Notes: generated from the letters alone by a model not told the origin. A DNA stretch of 64,000 bases from Neoconidiobolus thromboides FSU 785 (GCA_025603075.1 MU626259.1:251920-315919); one strand, 5' to 3'. Counted from the stretch's first letter, positions 54,235 to 64,000 are shown. A program made the numbers and translations.

Positions 54235-56353
54235 TCAATTATTCTCCTTTTTTTCAGTATGAGGTTGTTGGATATAACTTTTCCTTTCCTCCGTTAATTT
54301 CCAAGTCTTAGGATACTGCCATTCTAAATTAGACATAGGGAATTCATTAAAACCTAATAACAAAGTTGGAACATTTGTAACATCGCTTTGTATTAAATGG
54401 AGCTTGTTTATTTCTGAATCCAGATTAATTTCCATATCCTTGATTTCTTTAATAAATTGATTAATTTTTTGTAATCTTCCAATCTCTTTTATTTTTTCAT
54501 TCTCAGCACCTTTCTGATAACTAAATGCTCCCTCTCTCACTTGACTAAATGCTCTTTTTAACTTATCATTCATATTTAATACATCTTCAAGCCTTTCTTC
54601 ATTATTTTCTACGCTCAAAATACCACTTCCACTAATATATTCTCTGATTGACTCGACTTTATTCTTAATACATTCCAACGATGCCCTTTGTTCATCAATA
54701 TGACTATCCACTTCCTTATTCCCAAATTTACAATAATTCAAAGCATGCTCGGTGAGTTCTAATCCTTTTGTTATTATTTGCTGCTTAAACTCCGCATGTG
54801 CTTTTTTCATTTCATCATACTCACTTAATTCGGATAGATTCATTATTTCTATACCATTTATTCTAGAAATTTTATTCTTTATCGCTCTTTCTAAGCTATG
54901 AGACATTTCTAATGCCTTTTGTTTTAACTCTTCACTTTGTTTTCTATACTCATCTAAACTTTGATCGTTCATTTCTTCTACCTTTTTAAAAACTACTTCC
55001 AATTGAGTTTGGGTTCTATAAATTTCTTTTCTAAACTCTTCAACCTTTACTTTTGTAATTTCCCTTTGTTTTAGATTTTCCTCTTTTATCTTCGCCCTCA
55101 CCTCTTCCAATTTAGTAATATTCAAACCTATGCCACTCACAATATTATTATCCATCCTATTTAATTTAGAACTCATAACTTCCCTTTGCCATTTTACCTA
55201 ATAAAGTTAAGTTTTTTAATTAAAATAAACTTAGTTTGTTACCATATCTCTATATGCTTTGTTCTCCACCTCTTTCTTCCTCGTAAGATCTAAAACCTTT
55301 TCCAACTGATCTTTCATATGGTTTAACAAATCGCCACTCTTATTTTTAATTTCAGAGTTCATCTCGCTCATATACCTATTTACTTGTCCATTATGAAATT
55401 CAATATCGGCCTCTAAATCTTTGATCTCTTTTAATATACCATCATCATTATTTCTTCCATCCTTTTCTTCGATACCTTGGCACTAAAATGTTATTAATTG
55501 ACTCTTTAATAAGGTTAATTAAACTTACCATTTCCAATCCATACTCAATTTCAGCTACTTTAGATTCAAAGAAACTCATCTGATTACAATAAGTTTCTTG
55601 ATAATCATTCATACTATTTATGATCTTTTCAATTTCTTGTTTCCGATTACCTTTAGTCTCTTTTTGGCCTAAGCTCCTATTTTTAGTAGAATCTCCTTTA
55701 AATAAATTAAATTATTAAAATATTAATAACTAGATATTTTACCCAAATATTTTTTAATAGCTTTTATCCTTTCATCCCTGTCCTTCACTTCTTTTGCTAG
55801 ACTGTCTGCTATCGAATGCAACTCTGATTCATTTTTCTTATATTGTTCAATAATCTTTTGAGAAGCGAACAGTTTTGTTGTTAGCTTTTTAATCTCTTCA
55901 TTCTTTACTTTCAGTATGCGTTCTTCTTTTAGGAATAATTTTTGAGCATGCTCGTATTCTTGCTTCAAATGATCATAACTCTGTTTCAACCTATTATCTG
56001 AAACACCACTCAATTCTTTGGCAACTAAATTATCATTTGAGTAGTTGGACTTATTTCTACTTACTGCTTTGTTTTCGCTTTTGAGTTTCTAGATTAAATT
56101 GATACTGAATTCTAATTATGCATAAATCTTCTTACTTTTAATTCTTGTTTTAGTTGACTGTTCTCCTCATTTAACATTTTGTTCTCTTCTCTTGCAAGTT
56201 CTCTTTCATTTTTGAGTTTCTAGATTAAATTAATTTTATTTTCTAATCATGTATATATTTGCTTACATTGTAATCTTGTTTCAGAATATTATTTTCCTTT
56301 TCCAAGACTAAAAGCCTAGAGCTTTCATCCTTTTGTGAATTCGTGCCATCCAT
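54235..56353 (-). CDS. Unrecognised long coiled-coil protein
   Basis: Six exons on the minus strand: 56267-56353, 56136-56219, 55743-56088, 55529-55695, 55243-55482 and 54235-55197. Introns are GT-AG, 45-47 nt, and phases close, giving 628 residues. Nearly the whole protein is Lys/Glu-rich heptad sequence (LEKENNILKQDYN, REENKMLNEENSQLKQELK, LKEIKDLEADIEFHNGQ), with a short noncoiled C-terminus containing PTLLLGFNEFPMSNLEWQYP. It could be a cytoskeletal, kinetochore or meiotic-axis component; coiled coils alone cannot decide and I assign no function. Introns 1 and 2 have very similar sequences on both sides of the acceptor (TTTAATCTAG then AAACTCAAAA), suggesting an internal exon duplication. 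Confidence 0.75.
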
Positions 56354-56708
56354 ATTTCTCCTTATGTTGATTAGTATTATATTATTTTAAAAATAAAAGT
56401 AATCACTTCAAAAAATAAATCAAACCCTTTGTTTATTTTCAACTTTGAAGTATTCGATTTTTAGCAAATTAAACTCCATAATCATTGAATGAAATTTTCA
56501 TCATTATAAAATAGGCTAAAATAATCACTAAAATAAACGATATATAAAATAATGATAAATATACAACAAAATATTTCATTTTTATTAAAATAAATTAAAT
56601 CTAAAGATTCCTATTAACATCTGCTAGTTCATTGGTTAGTTAACTCCAGAACAAAAGCTGTCAAAGACACTGCTTAACTAAATAATACACTAAAATTAGA
56701 TAATAAAA
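56354..56708. other. Spacer between coiled-coil and carrier genes
   Basis: 355 bp of AT-rich DNA, 5' flank of the coiled-coil gene and 3' flank of the carrier gene. Nothing else seen. Confidence 0.4.
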
Positions 56709-57868
56709 CTAGAGCCAATGGCTTAGTTTTTCACATAATAACTCATACGTCAGTAAAGTTAAGGTGGTACTTGGTACCGTCCTTAATAAATTAGTAGGAA
56801 ACCCTTTATAAAAAGCAGAAGCTCCTTCTTCTTTAAATATAGTGAGACAGGCATGTCTCACCCCGAGATATTTGTACGGTGGTTTCGTCTGATTTTGTAA
56901 TCGAGTTCGAACCACTTCATGAGGATATGTACATAGAGAAGCGGCCATAATGGAAATAGATGAGGCCATTAATATCGTTCCTTTAGCTATTTTTCCATCA
57001 TTGTTATCATTAGGAGCTTGAAATGGGTTATTAAATTTTAGAATCTCTTAAATATCATTAATTTTACCAAATTTCACTTTCAGTCTTTCGTAAAGTGGAA
57101 ATTGAACAATGACATGAGATACACCTATTAAAGAAGGTACTAACCCTCTATAAAATCCAGAAATTCCTTCTTGTAACCATATTTTTTTAAAGGCATCTAT
57201 GGTGCCATTATAACAATAAACGGTTGTTTTTGATTGTGTCTTTTAAATGGTTAATATAAACAAATTTTATTTAAGTTCATTACCATAATTCGAGTTTTTA
57301 TAACCCATAATGGTGTTGTTGCTATGGTCGAAACACAACCTGCTATCATGGCAGAAATCATATGTACAAATGAACTATTGACTTCTTTGCCTAAAGTTAA
57401 AAATTAACTAATAAAAATTACAATTAGATAAGGTTACTAACCAAGTAAATTAGTCGACCAAGGTTTTAAGGCATGATAGCATGAAAAATAGATTGCCCAA
57501 GATGGTAAATACCCTAATATTGTTGGATTTAATCCTCTATATAATCCATTGATTCCTTCTTCTTTAAATATAACCCTTAATGGCGCTAAAAAAGATCAAT
57601 ACTAATTTAGAATCCATTTTGAAAAAAGTACCTATAGCACCTTTATAGTAGGTGGAACCGGGTATAACTTTACTTTGATTTTGTAATCGAGTTTTAACTA
57701 CATCTAATGGACAAGTTACTATGGATGCTACTAAACCAGCACCGGCTCCAGCTAACGTATGTTTGATTTGTTCACCCCTATATCTATTTTAATTAACTAA
57801 CTAGGCTAATAATTATTTATAACTAACTACTTTAGAATTCCTTCTGTATTTGGGGGATTGACTTTCAT
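56709..57868 (-). CDS. Mitochondrial carrier, NAD+ transporter-like (SLC25)
   Basis: Six exons: 57831-57868, 57632-57783, 57442-57585, 57284-57390, 57068-57239 and 56709-57016. GT-AG introns are 44-52 nt and phases close, giving 306 residues, the standard carrier length. Three repeats show the carrier signature: PLDVVKTRLQNQ, PLWVIKTRIM and YPHEVVRTRLQNQ, each followed by a G-LY/FYRG or FYKG motif. The tryptophan in repeat 2 (PLW) and the HEVVRTR in repeat 3 are typical of the NAD+/folate/pyrimidine-nucleotide branch (yeast Yia6/Yea6, SLC25A32/33/36). I favour NAD+ import into the matrix; FAD/folate or pyrimidine nucleotides remain possible. The first repeat lies close to the N-terminus, so there is no long leader. 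Confidence 0.85.
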
Positions 57869-58347
57869 CTCAATATTAAGATCTTTTTTTTCTAAACTTT
57901 AGTTCATTTAATTGGATTAATTGGATTAGTTTTAAGTCCTTCTTACCAATTTCTACACCCTAGCATATACCATGCCATATCCTTATCCTTTTATACACCT
58001 TCTTTTTTACCTCTCTATTATTTACTTGTTTAACTTTTTTATTTCTATTACTTTCAACCAATTCTTCGTCACTTTTAAAAATCTAAATTTAAAATTTGTT
58101 AACCTTTATGCTAATCATAGGAATGTTGGATCTTAAATAGTCCAAGCCATTGGCTTAAAATAGAAAATTCAAGCTAATTAGACCAATCATTACCTCATTT
58201 TAATTCTACTTTTAAAAACAATTTAACACAACACAGCAGTCACAAGCTTCAATTTGTTCTAAGGACAAAATTTTACAATAAATAATGTGTCCAATGATTT
58301 GAACTTGATTTTTTAGTTAATAAAAAATGTGAAATTTAAAATAATTT
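57869..58347. other. Spacer upstream of carrier gene
   Basis: 479 bp between the carrier ATG and the 3' end of the first tRNA-Leu. Pyrimidine-rich stretches on the plus strand (for example CCTTCTTTTTTACCTCTC near 57988) are the only notable feature. Confidence 0.4.
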
Positions 58348-58428
58348 GTCAACTGTGGGGTTCGAACCCACGCCTCTCTCGAGATTGCATCTTAAGTGCA
58401 ACGCCTTAGACCGCTCGGCCAAATTGAC
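58348..58428 (-). tRNA. tRNA-Leu (anticodon TAA), copy 1
   Basis: 81 nt on the minus strand. A class II tRNA with acceptor GTCAATT/AGTTGAC, anticodon stem TTGCA/TGCAA with loop CTTAAGA (anticodon TAA), a long variable arm (TCTCGAGAGA) and T arm GTGGG-TTCGAAC-CCCAC. It reads TTA leucine codons, the dominant Leu codon here. Identical in sequence to the copy at 61100-61180. Confidence 0.93.
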
Positions 58429-58612
58429 TTTATTACATATAAGAAACCAAAAATTACTAATAAATGTATTAAAATTTCTGGAACATTTTTAAATAGATTG
58501 AGCATTTGAATCTTAAGCTAAGAAAGGAAAAAAAATTCACTAATTAGATAATTAAATTTTTGATACAGCTGCTAAAGTGAAGAGTGAAAAGCTTAGAGTT
58601 ATTTGGACGAGT

Positions 58613-58717
58613 ATATAGGAGTTTTTTTGGCTTCATTACTTTTTCCATTTTTAAGCACTATTTGAGCAGAAAATTCGTTAGTAAAACTCTTAAGCGCAAA
58701 AAAACATCCCTCTATAT
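58613..58717 (+). mobile_element. MITE-family copy 12
   Basis: 105 bp in forward orientation, from ATATAGGAGTTTTTTTGGCT to ACATCCCTCTATAT. It lies head-to-head with copy 13, 23 bp away. Confidence 0.85.
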
Positions 58718-58740
58718 TTTTTAATTATATAATATAAAAT

Positions 58741-58847
58741 ATATGGGGATGTATTTTTGTATTTGAGGATTTTACTAACAAATTTTCCATTTAAATAGCG
58801 CTTAAAAGACGGAAAAAATAATGAAGCCAAAAAAAACATACCCATAT
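58741..58847 (-). mobile_element. MITE-family copy 13
   Basis: 107 bp in reverse orientation, from ATATGGGGATGTATTTTTGT to ACATACCCATAT, core TTTAAATAGCGCTTAAAAGA. Inverted partner of copy 12. Confidence 0.85.
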
Positions 58848-59290
58848 GTTTCCTAAAAAATTTACTAACTTTTTTTATTTAGTAAAATATAAAGTTACGT
58901 TCATAATGATAAAATAACAAAACTGATGGTTGATAATCTTTATATTACATATAGTAACTATTTTTATTTAAGAACATAGCTTTTTATGACATAACTAACT
59001 TTTAAATATTATACCTATCCTTAGTTTTTTATTATTTTATTATTTTATTATTATGAATGTAACTTTATATTCTGTTAGATAGGTTTTATTTTTGTTTTTT
59101 ATACACTTCTTTAATATAGTTGTTATAAACTTTTTCTCAAACTTTTGGCTTTTTATAGTATAAACCAATTAATTTTTAAGTGTAAAGTTTTATAAAAATT
59201 TAAATATTGTTGTTATTTTTTATTATTGTTTTTTATTTTGAAAAGTTTGTAAAAATGAAGTTTTAAATATATAAAATAAAGTAAATAGTA

Positions 59291-59396
59291 ATATAGGGGT
59301 GTTTTTTTTGGCTTCGTTATTTTTCCACCTTTTAAGCGCTATTTGAGTGGAAAAATTGTTAGTAAAATTGTTAAACACAAAAATACATCCCCATAT
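59291..59396 (+). mobile_element. MITE-family copy 14 (left end of foldback)
   Basis: 106 bp in forward orientation, ATATAGGGGTGTTTTTTTTG to ATACATCCCCATAT. Its right two thirds belong to the 247-bp perfect arm; its outer 38 bp differ from copy 15 at several sites. Confidence 0.9.
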
Positions 59397-59575
59397 GATA
59401 TCTGTGGAATCTGACACTGAGTGATTGGAGTCAATAACAGCTATTACCTAGTTGACTATAGTATAAGCTGAGAGGTCTTAGTTTATGTGACTAAGATAGA
59501 CTTGGATTATGAAGAATAGCACGTAATAGGTTACAAGCTATATAAAACAAATAGAATAGACAATACTAATGTAAA
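59329..59575 (+). repeat. Foldback left arm (247 bp, perfect)
   Basis: Exact reverse complement of 59894-60140. It includes most of MITE copy 14 and 179 bp of R3 sequence. Confidence 0.9.
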
Positions 59576-59893
59576 CCTACGTAAAATACTATTAAGAAAA
59601 CTTAGTGGCTTTATTAAATGTTCGAGATATCAGGGAATAATTCAGTTAAAAAGCCTCGAACTATACCCTGTAAACTCTTTTATACTCTGAAAAGTATAAA
59701 TATCAAAATGAGAAGATAATATTTTTTGGGATGGAGCTAGAAATTCTCATAGCAAATCAAACTAAGAACGTAGGATTGATTTTCTCTGAGCTCAAGAACA
59801 CAACAGCTTAGGCGATTGTTATGCTATAATTAACCATGGGACTGACAAAGTGATATTTCACACTACAGACTATGTAAGACAAATATAATAGAT

Positions 59894-60140
59894 TTTACAT
59901 TAGTATTGTCTATTCTATTTGTTTTATATAGCTTGTAACCTATTACGTGCTATTCTTCATAATCCAAGTCTATCTTAGTCACATAAACTAAGACCTCTCA
60001 GCTTATACTATAGTCAACTAGGTAATAGCTGTTATTGACTCCAATCACTCAGTGTCAGATTCCACAGATATCATATGGGGATGTATTTTTGTGTTTAACA
60101 ATTTTACTAACAATTTTTCCACTCAAATAGCGCTTAAAAG
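59894..60140 (-). repeat. Foldback right arm (247 bp, perfect)
   Basis: Exact reverse complement of 59329-59575. It includes most of MITE copy 15. The absence of any mismatch points to a recent origin or ongoing homogenisation. Confidence 0.9.
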
Positions 60141-60178
60141 ATAGAGAAAGTAATGAAGTCGAAAAAACACCCCCATAT
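60073..60178 (-). mobile_element. MITE-family copy 15 (right end of foldback)
   Basis: 106 bp in reverse orientation, ATATGGGGATGTATTTTTGT to AACACCCCCATAT. Partner of copy 14. Confidence 0.9.
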
Positions 60179-60424
60179 TTAGTTTTTTATTATATTTACT
60201 TTTTAGTTTTACTTTTATTTTATATTATTCTAAATATTTACACATTAAGTTAATGGTAATAAAATAATGAGCTTTTAGTTAATAGGTTTTGATAATAATA
60301 TGAAATGAATGTTAATATAACATTATAAAACCATATTAGCATTTAATTTACTGTTATAAAGTTTAAATAAATAATACATACAACTTATTAAATATTTATT
60401 TTGGTTTTATTAAATTTAATATTT

Positions 60425-60531
60425 ATATGGGGATGTTTTTTTGGCTTCATTACTTTTTCTATCTTTTAAGCGCTAATTTGAGTGGAAAAATTGTTAGTAA
60501 AATTGTTAAACATAAAAATACATCCCTATAT
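60425..60531 (+). mobile_element. MITE-family copy 16 (near consensus)
   Basis: 107 bp in forward orientation, ATATGGGGATGTTTTTTTGG to ACATCCCTATAT, core TTTAAGCGCTAATTTGAGTG with one extra base. Confidence 0.85.
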
Positions 60532-60690
60532 ATTATTTACTCACCTTTAGTCAATTAATATTAAATAGAAACTAATAAATAATAATTCATAATGCTTTTG
60601 GAGTATTCTTCAATAAAACAATAAATATTTTTATATTTAGTATATTAATTTATTTTTTTATTATGAATTTTTTTCTTTTGATTAATAAGT

Positions 60691-60803
60691 GAAGATACTT
60701 TTTTGGTTTCATCACTTTTTATATTTCTAAGCGCTATTTGAATGGAAAAATTGTTAGTAAAATTTTTAGTAAAACTTTTAAACATAAAAATATATCCAAG
60801 TAT
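60691..60803 (+). mobile_element. MITE-family copy 17 (degraded, internal duplication)
   Basis: Forward orientation with weak ends (GAAGATACTTTTTTGG, TATATCCAAGTAT). Core CTAAGCGCTATTTGAATGG. The segment TAGTAAAATTTT is followed by a near copy TAGTAAAACTTT, a short tandem duplication not seen in other copies. Confidence 0.7.
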
Positions 60804-61099
60804 TTAAATAGTTATTATTCTTACTAAAAAACTTAATTTATTATATATAAAAAATTAAACCTATTCAGACATTAACTATGGTGATAATACATGTTTAAAT
60901 GAATAAAGTTTTGCAGAAAAATATTAACTAATATTTTAAATTTAAAAATAAACACTTATTAAAAAGGTTAAAAGAAATAATATTTCAATTAATTTAAATC
61001 TAGATCCATGTTTGAGATAAAATACATCATCCGAATTAGCTAAAAAAAATATGCATCTTATAAATTTAGGATTCTATGTATTAAAAATACAAAATGGTT

Positions 61100-61180
61100 G
61101 TCAACTGTGGGGTTCGAACCCACGCCTCTCTCGAGATTGCATCTTAAGTGCAACGCCTTAGACCGCTCGGCCAAATTGAC
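61100..61180 (-). tRNA. tRNA-Leu (anticodon TAA), copy 2
   Basis: 81 nt, identical to the tRNA-Leu at 58348-58428, including the long variable arm and anticodon TAA. The 5' flank shares a short stretch with copy 1 (TTTATT(A/G)CATATAA on the plus strand), so the duplication included some flank. Confidence 0.93.
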
Positions 61181-62089
61181 TTTATTGCATATAAAAAATT
61201 AAAAATTGCTAATATACCCTTCAAATTTTAATTGGAGACTTTAAACATTTTTTTGAATTTTAGGCTAGAAAAATGAAAGAATGTGTTTATAAATTGAATA
61301 ATGGAATCTATCAATCCTAGTATGAAGTTTTTATTAAAATCGAAGAATTGATGTAAACAATGTTAAACTAAGTTTTTAATGCGTTGCATGGAAAATAACA
61401 AGATAGAGGATAGCTTATATATTTAGTAACTATTATTACAAATCTTGAAATTGGTAGATTTCTAGCTAGTTTTGAAATAGATTAAGCTTATTTTGCTTAC
61501 TTTAAAAACAATGATTTATAATTAAAACTTGATTTGAAGCAAATGAATATTTTTATTGAATATAAAACACCCTCTTTTTTGACTTAGAAAGTAATCATAG
61601 TGACCATCCTTTTTCATCAATTGTGGTTAACTTGGACTTTCTAATACCTTGTCAATGATTATTATGAAAATAGATAAATCTCAATGTCTTAGTTTGTAAT
61701 AAACTTACTAATTCGAAAGGTCTAGAACCAGTTGATTTGAAAAAAGAATGACTTGAAGATGAGCTTTATCTAAAAAAAATTGATTTATTTGCCTCTAGTT
61801 TTCATCTATTTTCTTAAGGGGATAAAATGTTTTACTTTTGAAGAAGATGTTTAACATGGCTTAAATATAAAAGTTTATTTTAGAATTTAATGTTTTAGTA
61901 GGATTGAAAATAAAAGATTACTGTTAATACAGATTTATTTCAAAATAAAGAACAAAATAATTTACAAAAGATGGTAATTGAATGCGAATGCGAATGCTAC
62001 TAGGAATTAAATAAGAACTATAGATCAAATAGGAATGAATGAAGATAATGCTATTAAAAAAAAGTATCTAATCAGTATTAGAATCCTAA
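61181..62089. other. Spacer upstream of tRNA-Leu copy 2
   Basis: 909 bp between the tRNA and the 3' end of the last protein gene. AT-rich, with a short GCGAAT duplication near 61984-61995. No gene or dispersed repeat recognised. Confidence 0.4.
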
Positions 62090-62560
62090 TTACTCATAAG
62101 GCCAAACTAAAGATCTTCTTGGATAATTGTTATTCAATTTAGAAGGAGTTAAAGATAATTTAATAGTTGGAGTAAATTGAGTGAAACCGTGTTCATTAAT
62201 ACGATAACCAAATTGAATTACATCATCAAATTCATTACTATTTAAAATATCAATCTCTTGTTCACTTAATACTTTTTCAGATATTAACATTTCTTTAGGT
62301 GAACAAGCACTAGCTAAACTTTTTGGTGAACTTGGTGCTGAATGAATATACTTTTCTTTTTTAGCAGTTGTCAGAAAGCTGTTCTTGGGGGATAAGGAAG
62401 TGGGAGATAATAAATTCATCCATTTAGACTTTTCACTTTCAATACTATTACTGAATTGTTTCCAACTTGGGTTCAACTTTAGATTATTCTTTTTCTTTTT
62501 ATCTAAAGTTACTCGTCCCTGGATTTCAATGGGCTTAGAGGGAGTATAATACGAAGTCAT
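62090..62560 (-). CDS. Small protein with C-terminal SLTP motif (copy B)
   Basis: 156 residues from the ATG at 62560; the frame continues upstream only to a TTG at 62590. The N-terminal 110 residues are Ser/Lys-rich with SPTSLSPKNS and SAPSSPKSL proline-directed sites and look disordered. The C-terminus holds LSEQEIDILNSNEFDDVIQF, GYRINEHGF and TPTIKLSLTPSKL, a block shared with the 89-residue protein at 47705-47974. Function unknown. The Ser-Pro sites suggest a phosphorylated cytosolic or nuclear protein, which is inference. Confidence 0.7.
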   Translation of the reverse strand: MTSYYTPSKPIEIQGRVTLDKKKKNNLKLNPSWKQFSNSIESEKSKWMNLLSPTSLSPKNSFLTTAKKEKYIHSAPSSPKSLASACSPKEMLISEKVLSEQEIDILNSNEFDDVIQFGYRINEHGFTQFTPTIKLSLTPSKLNNNYPRRSLVWPYE

Positions 62561-64000
62561 AATATTATTTATAAATTTAAATAGAATCAAAGTAGTTAAT
62601 TGAATAGTATTTATACTCTTCTATTTCAAGAATAGTGTAAGGTTTAAGGATTCGAAAATTGATAGTTATCATAATTATTTTTAACAAATAAAACAATTTT
62701 ATTTTGAACTTGGCTTACCATTTGATTTAACAGCTGAAACTTATTTTTTCTAATATCTACACCCTTACTATTCTATTTTTAGTTACTTTACTACCTTTTT
62801 TTTAGAACTTTTTTAATCATAATTCATTTATCACCCTATTTTGACAATCAGAATATAAATAAAATTAAACTTAAAATACCTTTTATCTCAATTATTTTGT
62901 TTATTATTAAGTTCTACTAAGTTAATATATTAAATAAATTAATAAATTTTAAAGATTTTATTGTGGTATTATTAACTCAACAGATTGGCGAAGTTTTATA
63001 AATTTTATGTATCTTATTTTATTATTTTAGCGGTTAAATTGTAAGGGGTAAGAACATTTAATGGTTTGTTAACTTTTTTATCCTTAATATATTGAACTCA
63101 TATACTTATCATTCATATATATTCATACATATTATAATTATTATAAAACATTATGTTTTAATACTTAAACATAAGGATATAACAATCGATGAGAGAATTA
63201 ATGAGTATTTATTTATTATTCTTAAATTTAAGGAGTAAGTTATACAAATAGTATAGTAATTTGAATATGAAAATATCTAGCTTATAAAATTAGTTTAGTG
63301 ATCAAACTCTTATTATTACTACGCATTTATTTTTAACTTTTATTTTTCACTTTCCAATTTATCTTTCAATTACATTATTAATACTATAAAAAAAAGTTCT
63401 AGTCCATCATAAGTCAAACTCATATTATCGGAAATAGCTTTAAAAACTAAGTGAAATAGAATGAAATCAATAATTTATTTGATTCTACAAAATGCTAAGT
63501 AATTTTGGTAAGAATAAATCCCAAATTAATGATTTGTTCATTCTAAATAGATTAAAGAGTGACACTAAATAACTATAAATTATGAAATATTTAATCATTT
63601 GATTATTTAAATAAAAATATTTAATAATAATATTTTTATTAAAAATAAAGGGAATTATAACTTATATAAACTATTTGATAACTATCTAATAATAAAAATA
63701 CTTATTTTAAATATTAAAATTCCGTTTTGTTAATTTAACAATAAAGTAATATTATCATTATTGCATTTCTATACTATTATTTTAACTTATTTATAATAAT
63801 GATAAAATTCATCTAAAAATAAATTTTATTAAGCTATAATTGATGCTGTCAATGCAAAAATTAGATTTAAAATGGGCAATTAACTTTTGTTAACTAAAAT
63901 TATTATATTAACTATTTAAAGATAATTGACAATATAAAAACAAATAATATATTAATATTAAAATAATGTAAATGTTTTGAAACAGCTTATTAATTTAATC
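62561..64000. other. Terminal gene-free AT-rich region
   Basis: 1.4 kb to the end of the window. It should include the promoter of the last gene. AT content is extreme, especially beyond 63.5 kb. No gene, RNA or known repeat recognised. Confidence 0.4.

Larger units (their letters stand above)
59291..60178. mobile_element. 888-bp foldback element closed by two MITE copies
   Basis: A composite inverted-repeat structure. Each end is a MITE copy in opposite orientation (59291-59396 and 60073-60178). Inside them the arms continue, and 59329-59575 is an exact reverse complement of 59894-60140 over 247 bp. A 318-bp loop (59576-59893) separates the arms. I checked the arms base by base. The non-MITE arm and loop sequence (R3) has a diverged relative at 39370-39740. 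No ORF of note is present, so if mobile it must depend on a transposase encoded elsewhere. Confidence 0.85.
58429..61099. other. MITE and foldback cluster between two tRNA-Leu genes
   Basis: 2.7 kb without a gene, containing six MITE-family copies (12 to 17) and the 888-bp foldback element. It is the densest repeat cluster of the window and is bracketed by two identical tRNA-Leu genes. Confidence 0.6.

Noticed and set aside
59223-59417. 64-residue minus-strand ORF
   Set aside because: Overlaps the left end of the foldback element and reads through MITE copy 14.

Overview
The window is nuclear DNA of a very AT-rich fungus. The fungal call rests on an alpha-aminoadipate-pathway homocitrate synthase, two Zn2Cys6 factors and a WOPR (Gti1/Pac2) factor, all of which are typically fungal. 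The genes carry many short GT-AG introns (about 45-180 nt). Mitochondrial complex I (an NDUFA6 homologue), TspO/MBR proteins and a MEIOB-like meiosis gene make a Saccharomyces-type yeast unlikely. I infer an early-diverging lineage (Zoopagomycota/Entomophthoromycotina-like or Glomeromycotina-like), but the sequence alone does not settle it.

Layout. Bases 1-10.4 kb hold the 3' end of an unrecognised gene, an OXLD1-like mitochondrial protein, a DUF1206 membrane protein, a diacylglycerol-kinase-family lipid kinase, a kelch membrane protein and homocitrate synthase. After a 3-kb gene-free tract, 13.4-21.5 kb is compact: SRRM1-type PWI/RS splicing factor, INO80 subunit B (Ies2), Tudor-SN nuclease (SND1), then a 12-exon MEIOB-like OB-fold protein. 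At 22-26 kb are three tandem TspO/MBR paralogues. At 28-31 kb are NudC, NDUFA6, mitochondrial bL31m and a small Cys-rich protein. At 32-36 kb are two Zn2Cys6 regulators. From 37.8 to 61 kb genes are sparser and the intervals are rich in repeats: an M28 glutamate-carboxypeptidase-like peptidase with a disturbed 3' end, a multi-pass membrane orphan, a WOPR factor, an orphan coiled-coil protein, a mitochondrial NAD+-type carrier, four tRNA genes (Gln, Ala, two identical Leu) and two small proteins sharing a C-terminal motif.

The most striking non-genic content is a family of about 17 short (around 106 bp) MITE-like elements with ATATGGGGATGT-type terminal inverted repeats. It includes a palindromic chimeric copy, a head-to-head pair, and a pair closing an 888-bp foldback whose arms contain a perfect 247-bp inverted repeat. 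A separate perfect 58-bp hairpin lies at 46.5 kb. Two further dispersed repeat families occur at 39-60 kb. No recognisable transposase lies in the window.

Exon models were built by hand from GT-AG sites, reading phase and family resemblance; where I give exon coordinates the phases close. I saw no operon, CRISPR array, rRNA gene or viral gene.
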